Part shown: piece by piece, positions 55,694-63,918 of the stretch | How the letters are laid out: every line of letters begins with the position of its first letter | How positions within the stretch are numbered: the first letter of the stretch is position 1 | Source of the DNA: Campylobacterales bacterium | GTDB lineage: Bacteria > Campylobacterota > Campylobacteria > Campylobacterales > QNZT01 | DNA: 64,000 nucleotides | Reading direction: 5' to 3' | Assembly (NCBI GenBank): GCA_027023305.1 | Contig: JALVVR010000048.1 | Location: 171,579-235,578 of the forward strand | The notes under the pieces: generated by a model | Told to the model about the DNA's origin: nothing | Seen by the model: the letters and a program-made list of their open reading frames with translations, nothing else | Databases searched by the model: none | Program-made: the position numbers and the translations under genes

Positions 55694-58600
55694 ATGTTTG
55701 ATTATTTTTACAAACGACCCTATTTTCTTTATTCTCTCATAGTTGGTTTTTTTGTGATGGGTATCATAGGGCTTATAACCCTGCCAAAAAATCTTTTTCC
55801 TGATGCAAATAGACCCCAAGTGGTTGTTATCACAAAAATCCCAGGAGCTACTGCAAAAGTAGTTGCAAGTTCTGTTTCTAAACCGATAGAAGAGGAAGTT
55901 TCAAGACTAGGTCTTGTTAGAGATGTAAGTAGTGTAAATGTTGCTAACTTTTCTATTGTAAAAGCTGAGTTTGAGTACACAAAAGGTTTAAATGCTGCTG
56001 CAGTTGATGTGGCAAATGCACTAAGTATTGCAAAAGCAAAACTACCACCAAATGCAAATCCAGCTATCTACACAGTAGGGGATTTTACACTGCCTGTTGA
56101 TATACTATCTTTAAGTGCAAAAAATAAAAATATCTCCATAGAAGATATAAGAAAAATTTCTCAAAGTTTCATAAAACCATATCTTTTAAGTAACCCTTCT
56201 ATCGGAAATGTAGAAGTTTTTGGAGGATATCAAAGCTCTATAAATATCGAAGTAGATCCTTTTAAGGCAAAAAAATATGGAGTGGATTTTGATAAAATAG
56301 CAAAAGCCATCATGTCACTAAATCGTGATATACCGATAGGATTTGTAAAAGGAGATGGAGATTTTTACACAATATCTTACTATGGTGAAAAAGATAATAT
56401 AGAAAAGTTAAAACAGTTAAATGTTTTACCAAATGTTAAACTTAGTGATATAGCTGATGTTAAGTGGAGTTATAAAAAAAGAACTAGTGGTTATCTAGGA
56501 AATGGTAAAGAAGCTATCGCATTAGCAATCCAGAGAGCTCCTGGTGGTTCAGTACTAAGTGTATCAAATGCTGCAAGAGCCCAGATGAAAGTTTTAGCAA
56601 AAAAATATCCAAATATAGAGTTTGAAATAAGTGATACTCAAAGAGATCTTATCCAAACTGCAAATACAAATATGCTTGAAGCCTTAAGAGATGCTATCGT
56701 TTATACTTTGATAGTGTTGCTATTTTTCCTTGGAAACTTTAGAGCTATCTTTGCTGCTGCTGTTTCTATTCCTATGGTTTTCTTTGCAACTATCGCCATT
56801 ATTTGGTTAACTGGTGGAGAGTTAAACATAGTAATATATACGGCTATTATTTTAGCTCTTGGTATGCTAACAGATGATGCAGTTGTAGTGCTTGAAAATA
56901 TAGAAAGGCATCTTGAAGAGAGTGAAGACTTACAAACAGCAGTTATAAATGGTACAAAAGAGGTTATTTCTCCTGTATTTGCAGGAACTACTGCAACTAT
57001 TGCTATTATGTTTCCATTAATGTTTGTTGGAGATTTTCCACAACATATCTTTAGACCACTTATAGAAACTCTTATTATCGCACTTTTGGTGAGTTACTTT
57101 TTATCTATCACATTTATACCAAAGCTTTCAGTCTGGCTTTATAGAAATGGTACAGGTAAGACAAAAATAGAAAAAATGTTTGAATCACTATACCAAAATA
57201 CAGTAGGAAGACTTGTTAATCCATATCTTGGAGTTTTAAAGTTTTCAAATGGAAAATTTTGGGCTTTGAGAAGAATGTTTTTGACAATGCTTGTAGTTGG
57301 AACACTAATCTTGAGTTTAAAAAATATCATGCCAGTTATAGGAAAAGATGTTATGCCTCCGATGGATACAGGTATCATAAAAGCTCAAATAGCATTTAGT
57401 TCAAATGAGAGTGTAGATAGTGCTGAGAAAAAGTTAAAACCATTTTTAAAATGGCTTCATGAACAAAAATGGGCAAAAATGAGTTCAGTTGCTTTTGGTG
57501 GAGAGGCTGGAGTTTTATCTTTAGGTAGTGGAAACCTACCTAGTGAAGCAACTATCACTATAAATGCAGTAAATAGATTTGAAAGGAAAGCAAGTTTATG
57601 GCAACTTGAGGATAAAATTAGAGATCAGTTAGCAAAACTAAATGGAGTAAAAAAACTTGATGTTTATGACTTTGGAGCAACAGCTCTTTCAACAATCAAA
57701 GCTCCACTTGACATGAGGGTAAAATCTACAAATCTAACAAACCTACCAACGAAAGCAAAAGAGATAGCAAAAGATATTCAAAACTTAAAAGGGCTTACAT
57801 CTATCTCTACAAGTTGGGATAAAGATTTTAGTGAGTATGAACTAAAGATAGATAAAAATAAAGCCCTAAGTTATGGTGTCACACCTTTTCAAATAGTGAT
57901 GCAAATTCCACTAAAAGGGCAAATCGTAGCTCTTGCATCAGATTTAGAGAGTATGAATATGCAACCAGTTAGATTTTATCTAAAAGGAAAATTTGCAAAA
58001 AATATCCAAACTCTAAGACTACTTCCAATAAAAACAAAAGTTGGAGATGTACCGTTAGAGACTTTTGCAAAATTTGAAAAGCATTTGACATATTCTAAAA
58101 TAGAACGAGATAAAATGCTTTATAGTATAGATGTAAATGGTTATCGTGCAAAAAGACCAGTAACTCATATAACCGAAGATGCAAACAAAATACTAAAAAC
58201 CGTAAATAAAGATGGCATAATAGTTTCTCAAGAGGGAGATATAGCTCAACTAAATGACAGTTTCAAAAGGATGATAAAAGCTATAGGGCTGGGGATAATA
58301 ATCCTTGTCATGACACTTGTTGTTATCTACAAATCAGTGCGACTTGCACTTATCATGATAGTAGTTTTACCACTTTCCATGATAGGAGCTTCTTGGGGAA
58401 TGTTGCTTTTTGACAAACCTAGTTGTATGCCGAGTATGGTTGGAGTGCTTTTGCTTTTTGGTATCATCATCAAAAATGCTGTACTTTTGATAGACTTTTA
58501 TAAAGAGTATGAAAAAGAAGGGAAAACTCCTTTTGATGCAGCATTGGAGAGTGTAAGAGTTAGATTTCGTCCTGTTATGATGACTGCTTTTGGTACGATT

Positions 58601-58792
58601 GCTGGTATGATACCTATCGCACTTGAACAAGCTGTAGGATTAGAGAGATTATCTCCTTTAGCAGATGTTGCCGTAGGTGGACTTATAGTTGGAACACTTT
58701 TGACTTTGATATATGTACCACTTTATGCTTATATCACAGATCCAAGAAATAAAAAAACAAATCCTCTTCATGAGATAGAAGAAGCTTTATAA
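55694..58792 (+). CDS. RND multidrug efflux transporter (HAE1 type)
   Basis: 1032 residues, proton-driven inner-membrane pump. The duplicated layout of twelve helices with two large periplasmic loops is visible. Helix 4 carries LGMLTDDAVVVLENIERH with the Asp-Asp pair of the drug/hydrophobic-compound branch rather than the CzcA-type signature. The C-terminal repeat reads FGIIIKNAVLLIDFYKEYEK. The substrate is not predictable. Confidence 0.93.
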   Translation: MFDYFYKRPYFLYSLIVGFFVMGIIGLITLPKNLFPDANRPQVVVITKIPGATAKVVASSVSKPIEEEVSRLGLVRDVSSVNVANFSIVKAEFEYTKGLNAAAVDVANALSIAKAKLPPNANPAIYTVGDFTLPVDILSLSAKNKNISIEDIRKISQSFIKPYLLSNPSIGNVEVFGGYQSSINIEVDPFKAKKYGVDFDKIAKAIMSLNRDIPIGFVKGDGDFYTISYYGEKDNIEKLKQLNVLPNVKLSDIADVKWSYKKRTSGYLGNGKEAIALAIQRAPGGSVLSVSNAARAQMKVLAKKYPNIEFEISDTQRDLIQTANTNMLEALRDAIVYTLIVLLFFLGNFRAIFAAAVSIPMVFFATIAIIWLTGGELNIVIYTAIILALGMLTDDAVVVLENIERHLEESEDLQTAVINGTKEVISPVFAGTTATIAIMFPLMFVGDFPQHIFRPLIETLIIALLVSYFLSITFIPKLSVWLYRNGTGKTKIEKMFESLYQNTVGRLVNPYLGVLKFSNGKFWALRRMFLTMLVVGTLILSLKNIMPVIGKDVMPPMDTGIIKAQIAFSSNESVDSAEKKLKPFLKWLHEQKWAKMSSVAFGGEAGVLSLGSGNLPSEATITINAVNRFERKASLWQLEDKIRDQLAKLNGVKKLDVYDFGATALSTIKAPLDMRVKSTNLTNLPTKAKEIAKDIQNLKGLTSISTSWDKDFSEYELKIDKNKALSYGVTPFQIVMQIPLKGQIVALASDLESMNMQPVRFYLKGKFAKNIQTLRLLPIKTKVGDVPLETFAKFEKHLTYSKIERDKMLYSIDVNGYRAKRPVTHITEDANKILKTVNKDGIIVSQEGDIAQLNDSFKRMIKAIGLGIIILVMTLVVIYKSVRLALIMIVVLPLSMIGASWGMLLFDKPSCMPSMVGVLLLFGIIIKNAVLLIDFYKEYEKEGKTPFDAALESVRVRFRPVMMTAFGTIAGMIPIALEQAVGLERLSPLADVAVGGLIVGTLLTLIYVPLYAYITDPRNKKTNPLHEIEEAL

Positions 58793-58808
58793 TAAAGTTT
58801 CATCTTTG

Positions 58809-58853
58809 AAGCACTCTGTAAGAAGAGTGCTTTGATGATGGAATTTTCCATCA
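58809..58853 (+). terminator. Two consecutive hairpins after the RND gene
   Basis: AAGCACTC/GAGTGCTT (58809-58832, 8-nt loop) is followed at once by TGATGGAA/TTCCATCA (58836-58853, 2-nt loop). There is no strong U run. They may end or attenuate the pump transcript, or set a processing site before the next gene. Confidence 0.5.
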
Positions 58854-58879
58854 AAAATTATATTAACAGGAGAAAAAAA

Positions 58880-59245
58880 ATGGCGAAAGTACCAACACCG
58901 GAACAAGTAGAATCTATGATGGTAGAAAAGATGGGAGAATTACCTGAGAGTTTAAATAGTGCAAAAGCAATGGATCCTAGATTTTTAGTAGAACAAGCGA
59001 TGAGCAGTAAGTTTAGTGTTCAAGATGAGAACAACCCGTTTGACCCTAAAACTTCTATGCTTTTAGCTCTTGCAGTAGCTTTAACTAAAGGTAGTGAGGA
59101 ATGTATGAGAGAACAGACAAAGATGCTTAAAAAGATGGGAGTTACAAAAGAGGAGTTATCATTTCTTGTAAGGATAGTAAAACACTCAAACTCAAGCTCT
59201 TTGATGGGAAATGCAAAAAGTATATTTGATACATTTTTGAGTTAG
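58880..59245 (+). CDS. AhpD/carboxymuconolactone-decarboxylase-like protein lacking the CxxC pair
   Basis: 121 residues from the ATG at 58880 (AGGAG 7 nt upstream; a longer frame from 58832 runs through the hairpins). The segment LALAVALTKGSEECMREQTK with a following GVTKEEL helix matches the AhpD-like core, where a Cys-x-x-Cys pair normally reduces peroxiredoxin; here the first Cys is Ser (GSEEC). Redox catalysis by the usual mechanism is therefore unlikely. The next gene follows after 4 nt. Confidence 0.7.
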   Translation: MAKVPTPEQVESMMVEKMGELPESLNSAKAMDPRFLVEQAMSSKFSVQDENNPFDPKTSMLLALAVALTKGSEECMREQTKMLKKMGVTKEELSFLVRIVKHSNSSSLMGNAKSIFDTFLS

Positions 59246-59249
59246 AGTT

Positions 59250-59552
59250 TTGGAAAATAGTGTTTGTAAAGAGATGAAAGAGGGAGAAGTTTTAAATGCA
59301 ACTTCCTCCTTCCCACTCCATTATGTAGTTATTTATGGTAACAAAATCGATAGTGCAAAGCTATCCAAAAGAGTTAGCTGTGCTATCAAACATTTACCTA
59401 TAAGGATAAAGTTTTCTTTTGTTTATGATAGTTTAAAAGCAGTTGAAAAAGGTATATCAAAAGACCCAACAATGATAGTTGATAATGAGATATTTATAGA
59501 GGGATTAATCCAATCAGAAGAAATCACAAAGAGATTTGAGAAACTATGTTAA
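59250..59552 (+). CDS. Small thioredoxin-fold-like protein
   Basis: 100 residues in a TTG-started frame; an internal ATG at 59274 is an alternative and the start is unsure. The PLHYVVIYGNKIDSAKLSKR strand-helix, a later DPTMIVDNEIFIEG and a final helix suit a small thioredoxin-like fold, with the cis-Pro position in DPTMIVD. The CxxC active site is absent; a single Cys at residue 43 (SCAIK) remains. It overlaps the next gene by 7 nt. Confidence 0.55.
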   Translation: MENSVCKEMKEGEVLNATSSFPLHYVVIYGNKIDSAKLSKRVSCAIKHLPIRIKFSFVYDSLKAVEKGISKDPTMIVDNEIFIEGLIQSEEITKRFEKLC

Positions 59553-60127
59553 AAAAACTCACAAATAGAAAAAATCGTTTTATCATAAATGAAAAGATAG
59601 CTTTTATGATACTACCTTTAGTTTTACTACCTATACTTTTTGAACTCTTTTTAAATCATATAAACCCTGCCTTGTTTATAAGTTATCATGATGAAGTTTT
59701 GATAGCAAATATTATCTATATAGTTGTAACAAGATTTGCTATTTTGGATAGTGCAGTTTATATATTTAGTCGCTCAACCTTTCATATACATCTAGCTTTG
59801 ATGCAGATAGTTTTACTATATCTTGAAATAACTGTTATAACCATAATCTTCTATGCGATTTTATTTAATATTTTAGATGTCTTTTCACTCTTTCACTTGA
59901 GTGCAAATCTCTTATCTCAAAACTTACAAGCAATCCATGAGCATAGTTTTATAACTTCAATCTATATCTCAACTGTAACATTTACAACTCTAGGTTCAGG
60001 AGACTGGATACCTCAAACACTTCCTGCTATGGTTGCAGTTGTTTCAGAGGTAGTTTTAGGAGTAGTTCAAGGTGGGGTTTTTGTAGCAATACTAATATAT
60101 GCACATCAAAATAAAGAGATTAAGTGA
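59546..60127 (+). CDS. K+-channel-like membrane protein
   Basis: 193 residues with about five hydrophobic segments. Near residue 145 the pore signature reads STVTFTTLGSGDWIPQT, in place of the usual TTVGYGD, and a final transmembrane helix follows, as in two-helix (Ion_trans_2) channels. Selectivity for K+ is not certain, given Leu-Gly-Ser-Gly-Asp. It is in the same transcription run as the preceding redox-like genes and convergent with the TSUP gene. Confidence 0.7.
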   Translation: MLKKLTNRKNRFIINEKIAFMILPLVLLPILFELFLNHINPALFISYHDEVLIANIIYIVVTRFAILDSAVYIFSRSTFHIHLALMQIVLLYLEITVITIIFYAILFNILDVFSLFHLSANLLSQNLQAIHEHSFITSIYISTVTFTTLGSGDWIPQTLPAMVAVVSEVVLGVVQGGVFVAILIYAHQNKEIK

Positions 60128-60178
60128 TAGCGATGTATGAGTTTATAATATAATTATTGCCTACTAATAATATACAGC

Positions 60179-60931
60179 TTATACTCCTAAAAGTTTATAT
60201 ATCATTTTTATAGCAAGTAACAGTAAAACTACAGCTATAAGTTTTTTAACCTGCTTTGGTGTTAAACGATAATGCATGATAAAATCACCTACATATCCAC
60301 CAATAATAGCAGCAACTGTTACAACACTAAGCATCACCCAATCCATCTTTACAAAAGATAGATAAGTGGCAAATGCTCCAAGTGTAGAAAAAGGGATAAC
60401 AAAACTTATCGCATATGCAGCTTTTTTTGCATCAAACCCAAGCAAAATAAGTAGTGGCATGATAAGTGAACCACCACCAACTCCAATAGTCCCAGAAATC
60501 AATCCAACCACTGCACCGATAACATACAACACCCAAGCTTTATTATATACTACTTTTTGTTCTCGATTGCTAAAAATCAATAGTAGTGAGCTTATGAGTA
60601 AAAAAGCAACAAGCATCCACTCTACTATCTCTTTTTGTACATATTGACTCATCCATGCCCCAATAGGGGTTGCAATCATTATAGAGATAATAAGTGGGAT
60701 AGCAAACTTGACATCTAAAACTCCACGAAAGAAGTTCATAAATGAAGCAGTGATTGTAGAAGCAGAGTTGATAAAAAGTCCAGTGGCTTTTGCCAAGTTT
60801 ATAGGTACTCCCATCATAGAAAAGATAGGTACAAGCCCGATAGCCGAACCAACTCCACCCATAGAAAATAAAGTTGAAAGAGCTAATGTTAAAAAGAAAT
60901 AAATACTATAATGAATAAATTCTGTACTCAA
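60179..60931 (-). CDS. TSUP (TauE/SafE) family exporter
   Basis: 250 residues with eight membrane helices. Repeated signatures GGVGSAIGLVPIFSMMGVP (N-terminal) and GTIGVGGGSLIMPLLILLGF (~150-170) are typical. The family moves sulfite, organosulfonates or sulfur compounds. It lies 13 nt after a pair of rhodanese genes in the same direction, which supports sulfur handling. Confidence 0.87.
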   Translation of the reverse strand: MSTEFIHYSIYFFLTLALSTLFSMGGVGSAIGLVPIFSMMGVPINLAKATGLFINSASTITASFMNFFRGVLDVKFAIPLIISIMIATPIGAWMSQYVQKEIVEWMLVAFLLISSLLLIFSNREQKVVYNKAWVLYVIGAVVGLISGTIGVGGGSLIMPLLILLGFDAKKAAYAISFVIPFSTLGAFATYLSFVKMDWVMLSVVTVAAIIGGYVGDFIMHYRLTPKQVKKLIAVVLLLLAIKMIYKLLGV

Positions 60932-60944
60932 AATAAACTACTTT

Positions 60945-61307
60945 TTAGATTTTAATTTTTTTAGACATACCACCTTTTAGAGTTTCCATAAGCCCTAAAA
61001 GTCCACCTACAAGATATTTTACTTCAAAACCTTGTAAAGCAAGCCAAGTTCTTGTCATATTTGAGCGATTTGTATTTGGACAAGCAACTACGATAAGCTT
61101 ATCTTTTGGTAACTCATCAAGTCTATTAGGTAGTTCATTTGCTGGGATTTTTAAACCAAAATTTAGTTGCCATACTTTTGTTTCCATAGGAACACGGATA
61201 TCAACAAGTTCACATTTACCTTCATTGTATAACTCAATAAACTCATCTATCTCTATTCTCATGTTTTTCATTTCACTAGGAATTACATTTTTTATAAACT
61301 CTTGCAT
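60945..61307 (-). CDS. Rhodanese-like protein
   Basis: 120 residues, one rhodanese domain. Start IDEFIELYNEGKCELVDIRV and the active loop IVVACPNTNRSNMTRTWLA with the catalytic Cys (~residue 74) are present. It would accept or donate sulfane sulfur. Tandem with its paralogue (3-nt gap) and upstream of the TSUP exporter. Confidence 0.85.
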   Translation of the reverse strand: MQEFIKNVIPSEMKNMRIEIDEFIELYNEGKCELVDIRVPMETKVWQLNFGLKIPANELPNRLDELPKDKLIVVACPNTNRSNMTRTWLALQGFEVKYLVGGLLGLMETLKGGMSKKIKI

Positions 61308-61310
61308 CTT

Positions 61311-61706
61311 TTATCCTTTGATTTTTTTCATATAGTTTTTTGCTTTATCACCTCTTAGGTAATCCACCATACCAAGCATACCATCAGTTAAATATCTTGC
61401 ATTATAGCCTTTGAGTTTTAGATATAACCTTGCGATCTCTGCTCTATCATAATGAGGACACATTGTTATGACAGTCTTGTTTTTATCTATTTCCGAGAGT
61501 CTATCTGGTAGTTCATTAAGTGGTATATGATCTCCAAAGCCTATATGCCAAGCTTCATACTCTTCATTAAATCGTATGTCAATCACTTGAGCCTCACCTT
61601 TTTCATAAAGTTCAAAAAGCTTTGGCAACTGTATCTTCATATCTTTTCTCTCTTGATAATCAAAAGATTTTAAATATTTGTCAAATATTTCTATTTCAAA
61701 TTGCAT
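61311..61706 (-). CDS. Rhodanese-like protein
   Basis: 131 residues, paralogue of the following gene. PKLFELYEKGEAQVIDIRFN opens the domain; the catalytic Cys is in VITMCPHYDRAEIARLYLK (~residue 88). Its C-terminus carries a Lys-rich tail. It is divergent from arsR across a 32-bp palindrome, and may thus be under ArsR control together with the downstream two genes. Confidence 0.85.
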   Translation of the reverse strand: MQFEIEIFDKYLKSFDYQERKDMKIQLPKLFELYEKGEAQVIDIRFNEEYEAWHIGFGDHIPLNELPDRLSEIDKNKTVITMCPHYDRAEIARLYLKLKGYNARYLTDGMLGMVDYLRGDKAKNYMKKIKG

Positions 61707-61765
61707 AAAGAAGTCCTTTTTATATTAAAGTAGGTTATATTATATATAAAATGTATTAATAGTAA

Positions 61766-61797
61766 ATTAATATATCAATATATATTGATATATTAAT
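61766..61797. promoter_or_regulatory. Perfect 32-bp palindrome between the rhodanese and arsR genes
   Basis: Perfect over 32 bp, with inner half-sites TATATCA and TGATATA separated by ATATATAT. It lies 45 bp before the arsR ATG and 59 bp before the rhodanese start. ArsR/SmtB-family repressors bind such AT-rich palindromes. It probably regulates both directions. Confidence 0.75.
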
Positions 61798-61842
61798 AAT
61801 TATTTAGTTACTATTCTTAAGATAACAAAATAAAGGTAAATT

Positions 61843-62151
61843 ATGGAAGTTTTTTTAAAGTCTATCTCAGCTTTAAATGATGAAACAAGAATTTTGATTT
61901 TGAGATTTTTAGATGAATATGGAGAGTGTTGTGTTTGTGATTTGCAAAATTCACTGGGGATGATACAATCTCGTCTATCAAGACATTTAAAGATACTAAA
62001 AGATGCTGGTTTTTTGAAAGTGCAGAGAAAAGGAACTTGGGCATATTATAGTATAAGAAGCCCACTTGATAGATTTAGGAGAGAGGCTCTACAAGAGATA
62101 AAACACTTAGAGATAAACTTACCAAGTTTAAAAAAAGGTTGTGAGATATGA
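61843..62151 (+). CDS. arsR: ArsR family metalloregulator
   Basis: 102 residues. Winged HTH with LNDETRILILRFL, the metal-binding helix ECCVCDLQNSLGM (Cys pair as in the ELCVCDL motif of ArsR) and the recognition helix QSRLSRHLKILKDAGFL. A third thiol (KKGCEI) is at the C-terminus. As(III) or Sb(III) binding would release it from DNA. Its stop overlaps arsC by 4 nt. Confidence 0.93.
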   Translation: MEVFLKSISALNDETRILILRFLDEYGECCVCDLQNSLGMIQSRLSRHLKILKDAGFLKVQRKGTWAYYSIRSPLDRFRREALQEIKHLEINLPSLKKGCEI

Positions 62152-62807
62152 AAAAAGTTTTAGTTATGTGTACTGGTAACAGTTGCAGAAGTATTATAGG
62201 TGAGGCTTTGATAAATAGTTTTCTTGATGGAGTGGAAGCTAAAAGTTGTGGAGTAAATCCAAGTGGAAGAGTAAATCCAAATGCAAAAAAAATTTTGGAA
62301 GAAAATGGATGTTGGGATGATAGTTATCACTCAAAACATCTTGATAGTGTAATAAATGAGGATTTTGACTTAGTTGTTACAGTATGTGACCATGCAAAAG
62401 AGAGTTGTCCTATGTTTCCGAAGCCTATCAAAAAGATTCATGTAGGTTTTACTGATCCAGATGGAAAAGAATATGAAGAGTTTGAAAAGACTTTTAAAAA
62501 GATAAAAGAGGTACTTTTACCAAAAATAAAAAAGGAGTTCACTATGAGTATAGAAAAAAAGGTTAGTAAAGTAGATAATGGTGTAAAGATAAACTTTTTA
62601 GGTGCTGTTGAAAAAAATACAGTTTTAACAATGGTTCAAAACTGTTCTACTGGAAAGTGTGAGTGTATGAGTGATGATACAAAAGCTAAAATCAAAGATA
62701 TGAAAGTTAATGGTGAAGATGGAGATGTTAAACTATCTTTAGAAGGTAATGTTTCAGTTGATGAGATAAAAGAGGCTCTATCTCGGTCAAAAGTTATAAA
62801 TAAATAG
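62148..62807 (+). CDS. arsC: Arsenate reductase (LMW phosphatase type) fused to a Cys-containing C-terminal domain
   Basis: 219 residues; the usual thioredoxin-coupled ArsC is ~130-140. The P-loop VMCTGNSCRSIIGEAL holds Cys8 and the later VVTVCDHAKESCP holds the two redox cysteines. The last 87 residues form a separate domain with QNCSTGKCECMSDDTK, of unknown family. An AAGGAG site 6 nt before the in-frame ATG at 62544 suggests that this domain was, or still is, also translated alone. The product would be reduced by the thioredoxin system encoded just downstream. Confidence 0.9.
   Translation: MKKVLVMCTGNSCRSIIGEALINSFLDGVEAKSCGVNPSGRVNPNAKKILEENGCWDDSYHSKHLDSVINEDFDLVVTVCDHAKESCPMFPKPIKKIHVGFTDPDGKEYEEFEKTFKKIKEVLLPKIKKEFTMSIEKKVSKVDNGVKINFLGAVEKNTVLTMVQNCSTGKCECMSDDTKAKIKDMKVNGEDGDVKLSLEGNVSVDEIKEALSRSKVINK
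62544..62807 (+). CDS. Possible internal start: separate C-terminal domain of the arsC fusion
   Basis: ATG at 62544 with AAGGAG at 62532-62537, both inside the arsC frame. It would give an 87-residue protein (SIEKKVSKVDNGVKINFLG start, CSTGKCEC motif). Either a relic of a once separate gene that fused to arsC by loss of a stop, or a second product. The sequence cannot tell which. Confidence 0.4.
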   Translation: MSIEKKVSKVDNGVKINFLGAVEKNTVLTMVQNCSTGKCECMSDDTKAKIKDMKVNGEDGDVKLSLEGNVSVDEIKEALSRSKVINK

Positions 62808-62811
62808 TTTT

Positions 62812-63519
62812 ATGCAAGAGTTACTTATTTCTTATATCCAAGCTCATGGAACTTTGGCTATATTTGCTTCACTTATAATAGGAGCTTTAACTAGTGTTGC
62901 TCCTTGCTCTATTGTTACTTTGCCACTTTTAGTTGGAAGTGCTGTTGCCTTGAGTGAGGATTTGGAAGGTAAGCAAAAAAGAGTTTTTATATATAAATTT
63001 TCTCTACTTTTTGTAGTGGGGATTGTTATCAGTTTCTCTTTATTGATGCTTTTAGTTTCAAAATTAGGGTTTATGTTAAGTATCGCTCCAAGTTGGGCAT
63101 ATATCTTGGCTTCACTAGCCACTTTTTTAGTAGTTGCCTATTCTTTAGGATGGATTGGGAGTATCGATAAAGATAAAATTGCAAAAAAGTTTATCAAGTT
63201 TAGACTATATGGTGCGATTTTAATAGGGTTGATATTTGGGATTGTTAGTTCACCTTGTGCTACTGCTCCTTTAGCTACTATTATCATGGTTGCTGAGCAG
63301 AGTGGATGGCTATATTCATACCTTTTAGTTTTGGCTTTTGCTTTAGGACATGCAAGTCTGCTTTTGTTAGCAGGTGTTTCAGTAGGCTTTGCTCAAAGCA
63401 TAGTTTCAAACAAAGTTTTGACTAGTATTGGTAAGTTTGTAAATATTTTGTTTACTACGATTTTAGTTGGTATAGGATTTTATTTTCTATATAAAGCTTA
63501 TGTAAATTTTGGATTTTAA
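62812..63519 (+). CDS. CcdA/DsbD-like membrane thiol transporter
   Basis: 235 residues with six hydrophobic segments. The two CcdA-type Pro-Cys marks are SVAPCSIVTLPLLVG and VSSPCATAPLATI. CcdA/DsbD cores move reducing equivalents across the inner membrane. Sits between arsC and an exported thioredoxin, which are its natural partners. Confidence 0.88.
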   Translation: MQELLISYIQAHGTLAIFASLIIGALTSVAPCSIVTLPLLVGSAVALSEDLEGKQKRVFIYKFSLLFVVGIVISFSLLMLLVSKLGFMLSIAPSWAYILASLATFLVVAYSLGWIGSIDKDKIAKKFIKFRLYGAILIGLIFGIVSSPCATAPLATIIMVAEQSGWLYSYLLVLAFALGHASLLLLAGVSVGFAQSIVSNKVLTSIGKFVNILFTTILVGIGFYFLYKAYVNFGF

Positions 63520-63528
63520 GGAGAGTTT

Positions 63529-63918
63529 GTGAAAAAAGTATTTTTAGTTTTAGGATTAGTTGGAGTTTTAACTCTTAGTGCAAATGAGGGTATGTTAAAA
63601 TCTACTGCTTATAAGATAGTAAAAACAGAGTTTGCAAAACATAAACCTATGATGATAGAGTTTGGGGCTGAGAGTTGCAGAATGTGTCAAAAAATGGGAA
63701 AAGTTTTATACAGCATAAAAAGTAAATTTCCAAAAGCAAATATCTTTTTTGTAAATATCTACAAAGATCAAAGTGTTATGCAAAAGTATAAAATAAGGAT
63801 GATTCCTACTCAGATTTTCTTTGATAAAGATGGCAAAGAGATACAAAAACATATAGGAGTTTTTAGTGAAGATGAGTTGGTAGAGAAATTGAAAAAGTTA
63901 GGAATTATAAATGAGTGA
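63529..63918 (+). CDS. Exported thioredoxin-like protein
   Basis: 129 residues. A signal peptide (KKVFLVLGLVGVLTLSANE) is followed by the thioredoxin fold with active site ESCRMCQKMG (CxxC = CRMC) and the cis-Pro segment IRMIPTQIFFDKDG. The start is GTG at 63529, with AAGGAGA 6 nt upstream. It probably receives electrons from the adjacent CcdA-like protein in the periplasm. It overlaps the next gene by 8 nt. Confidence 0.88.
   Translation: MKKVFLVLGLVGVLTLSANEGMLKSTAYKIVKTEFAKHKPMMIEFGAESCRMCQKMGKVLYSIKSKFPKANIFFVNIYKDQSVMQKYKIRMIPTQIFFDKDGKEIQKHIGVFSEDELVEKLKKLGIINE

Noticed and set aside
55694-58792. Heavy-metal (CzcA) RND pump
   Set aside because: Helix 4 has the Asp-Asp pair of the HAE1 branch (LGMLTDDAVVVLEN), and the regulator is TetR, not a metal sensor.
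58832-58879. N-terminal extension of the AhpD-like gene from TTG 58832
   Set aside because: It runs through the two hairpins and over the AGGAG ribosome site of the ATG at 58880.
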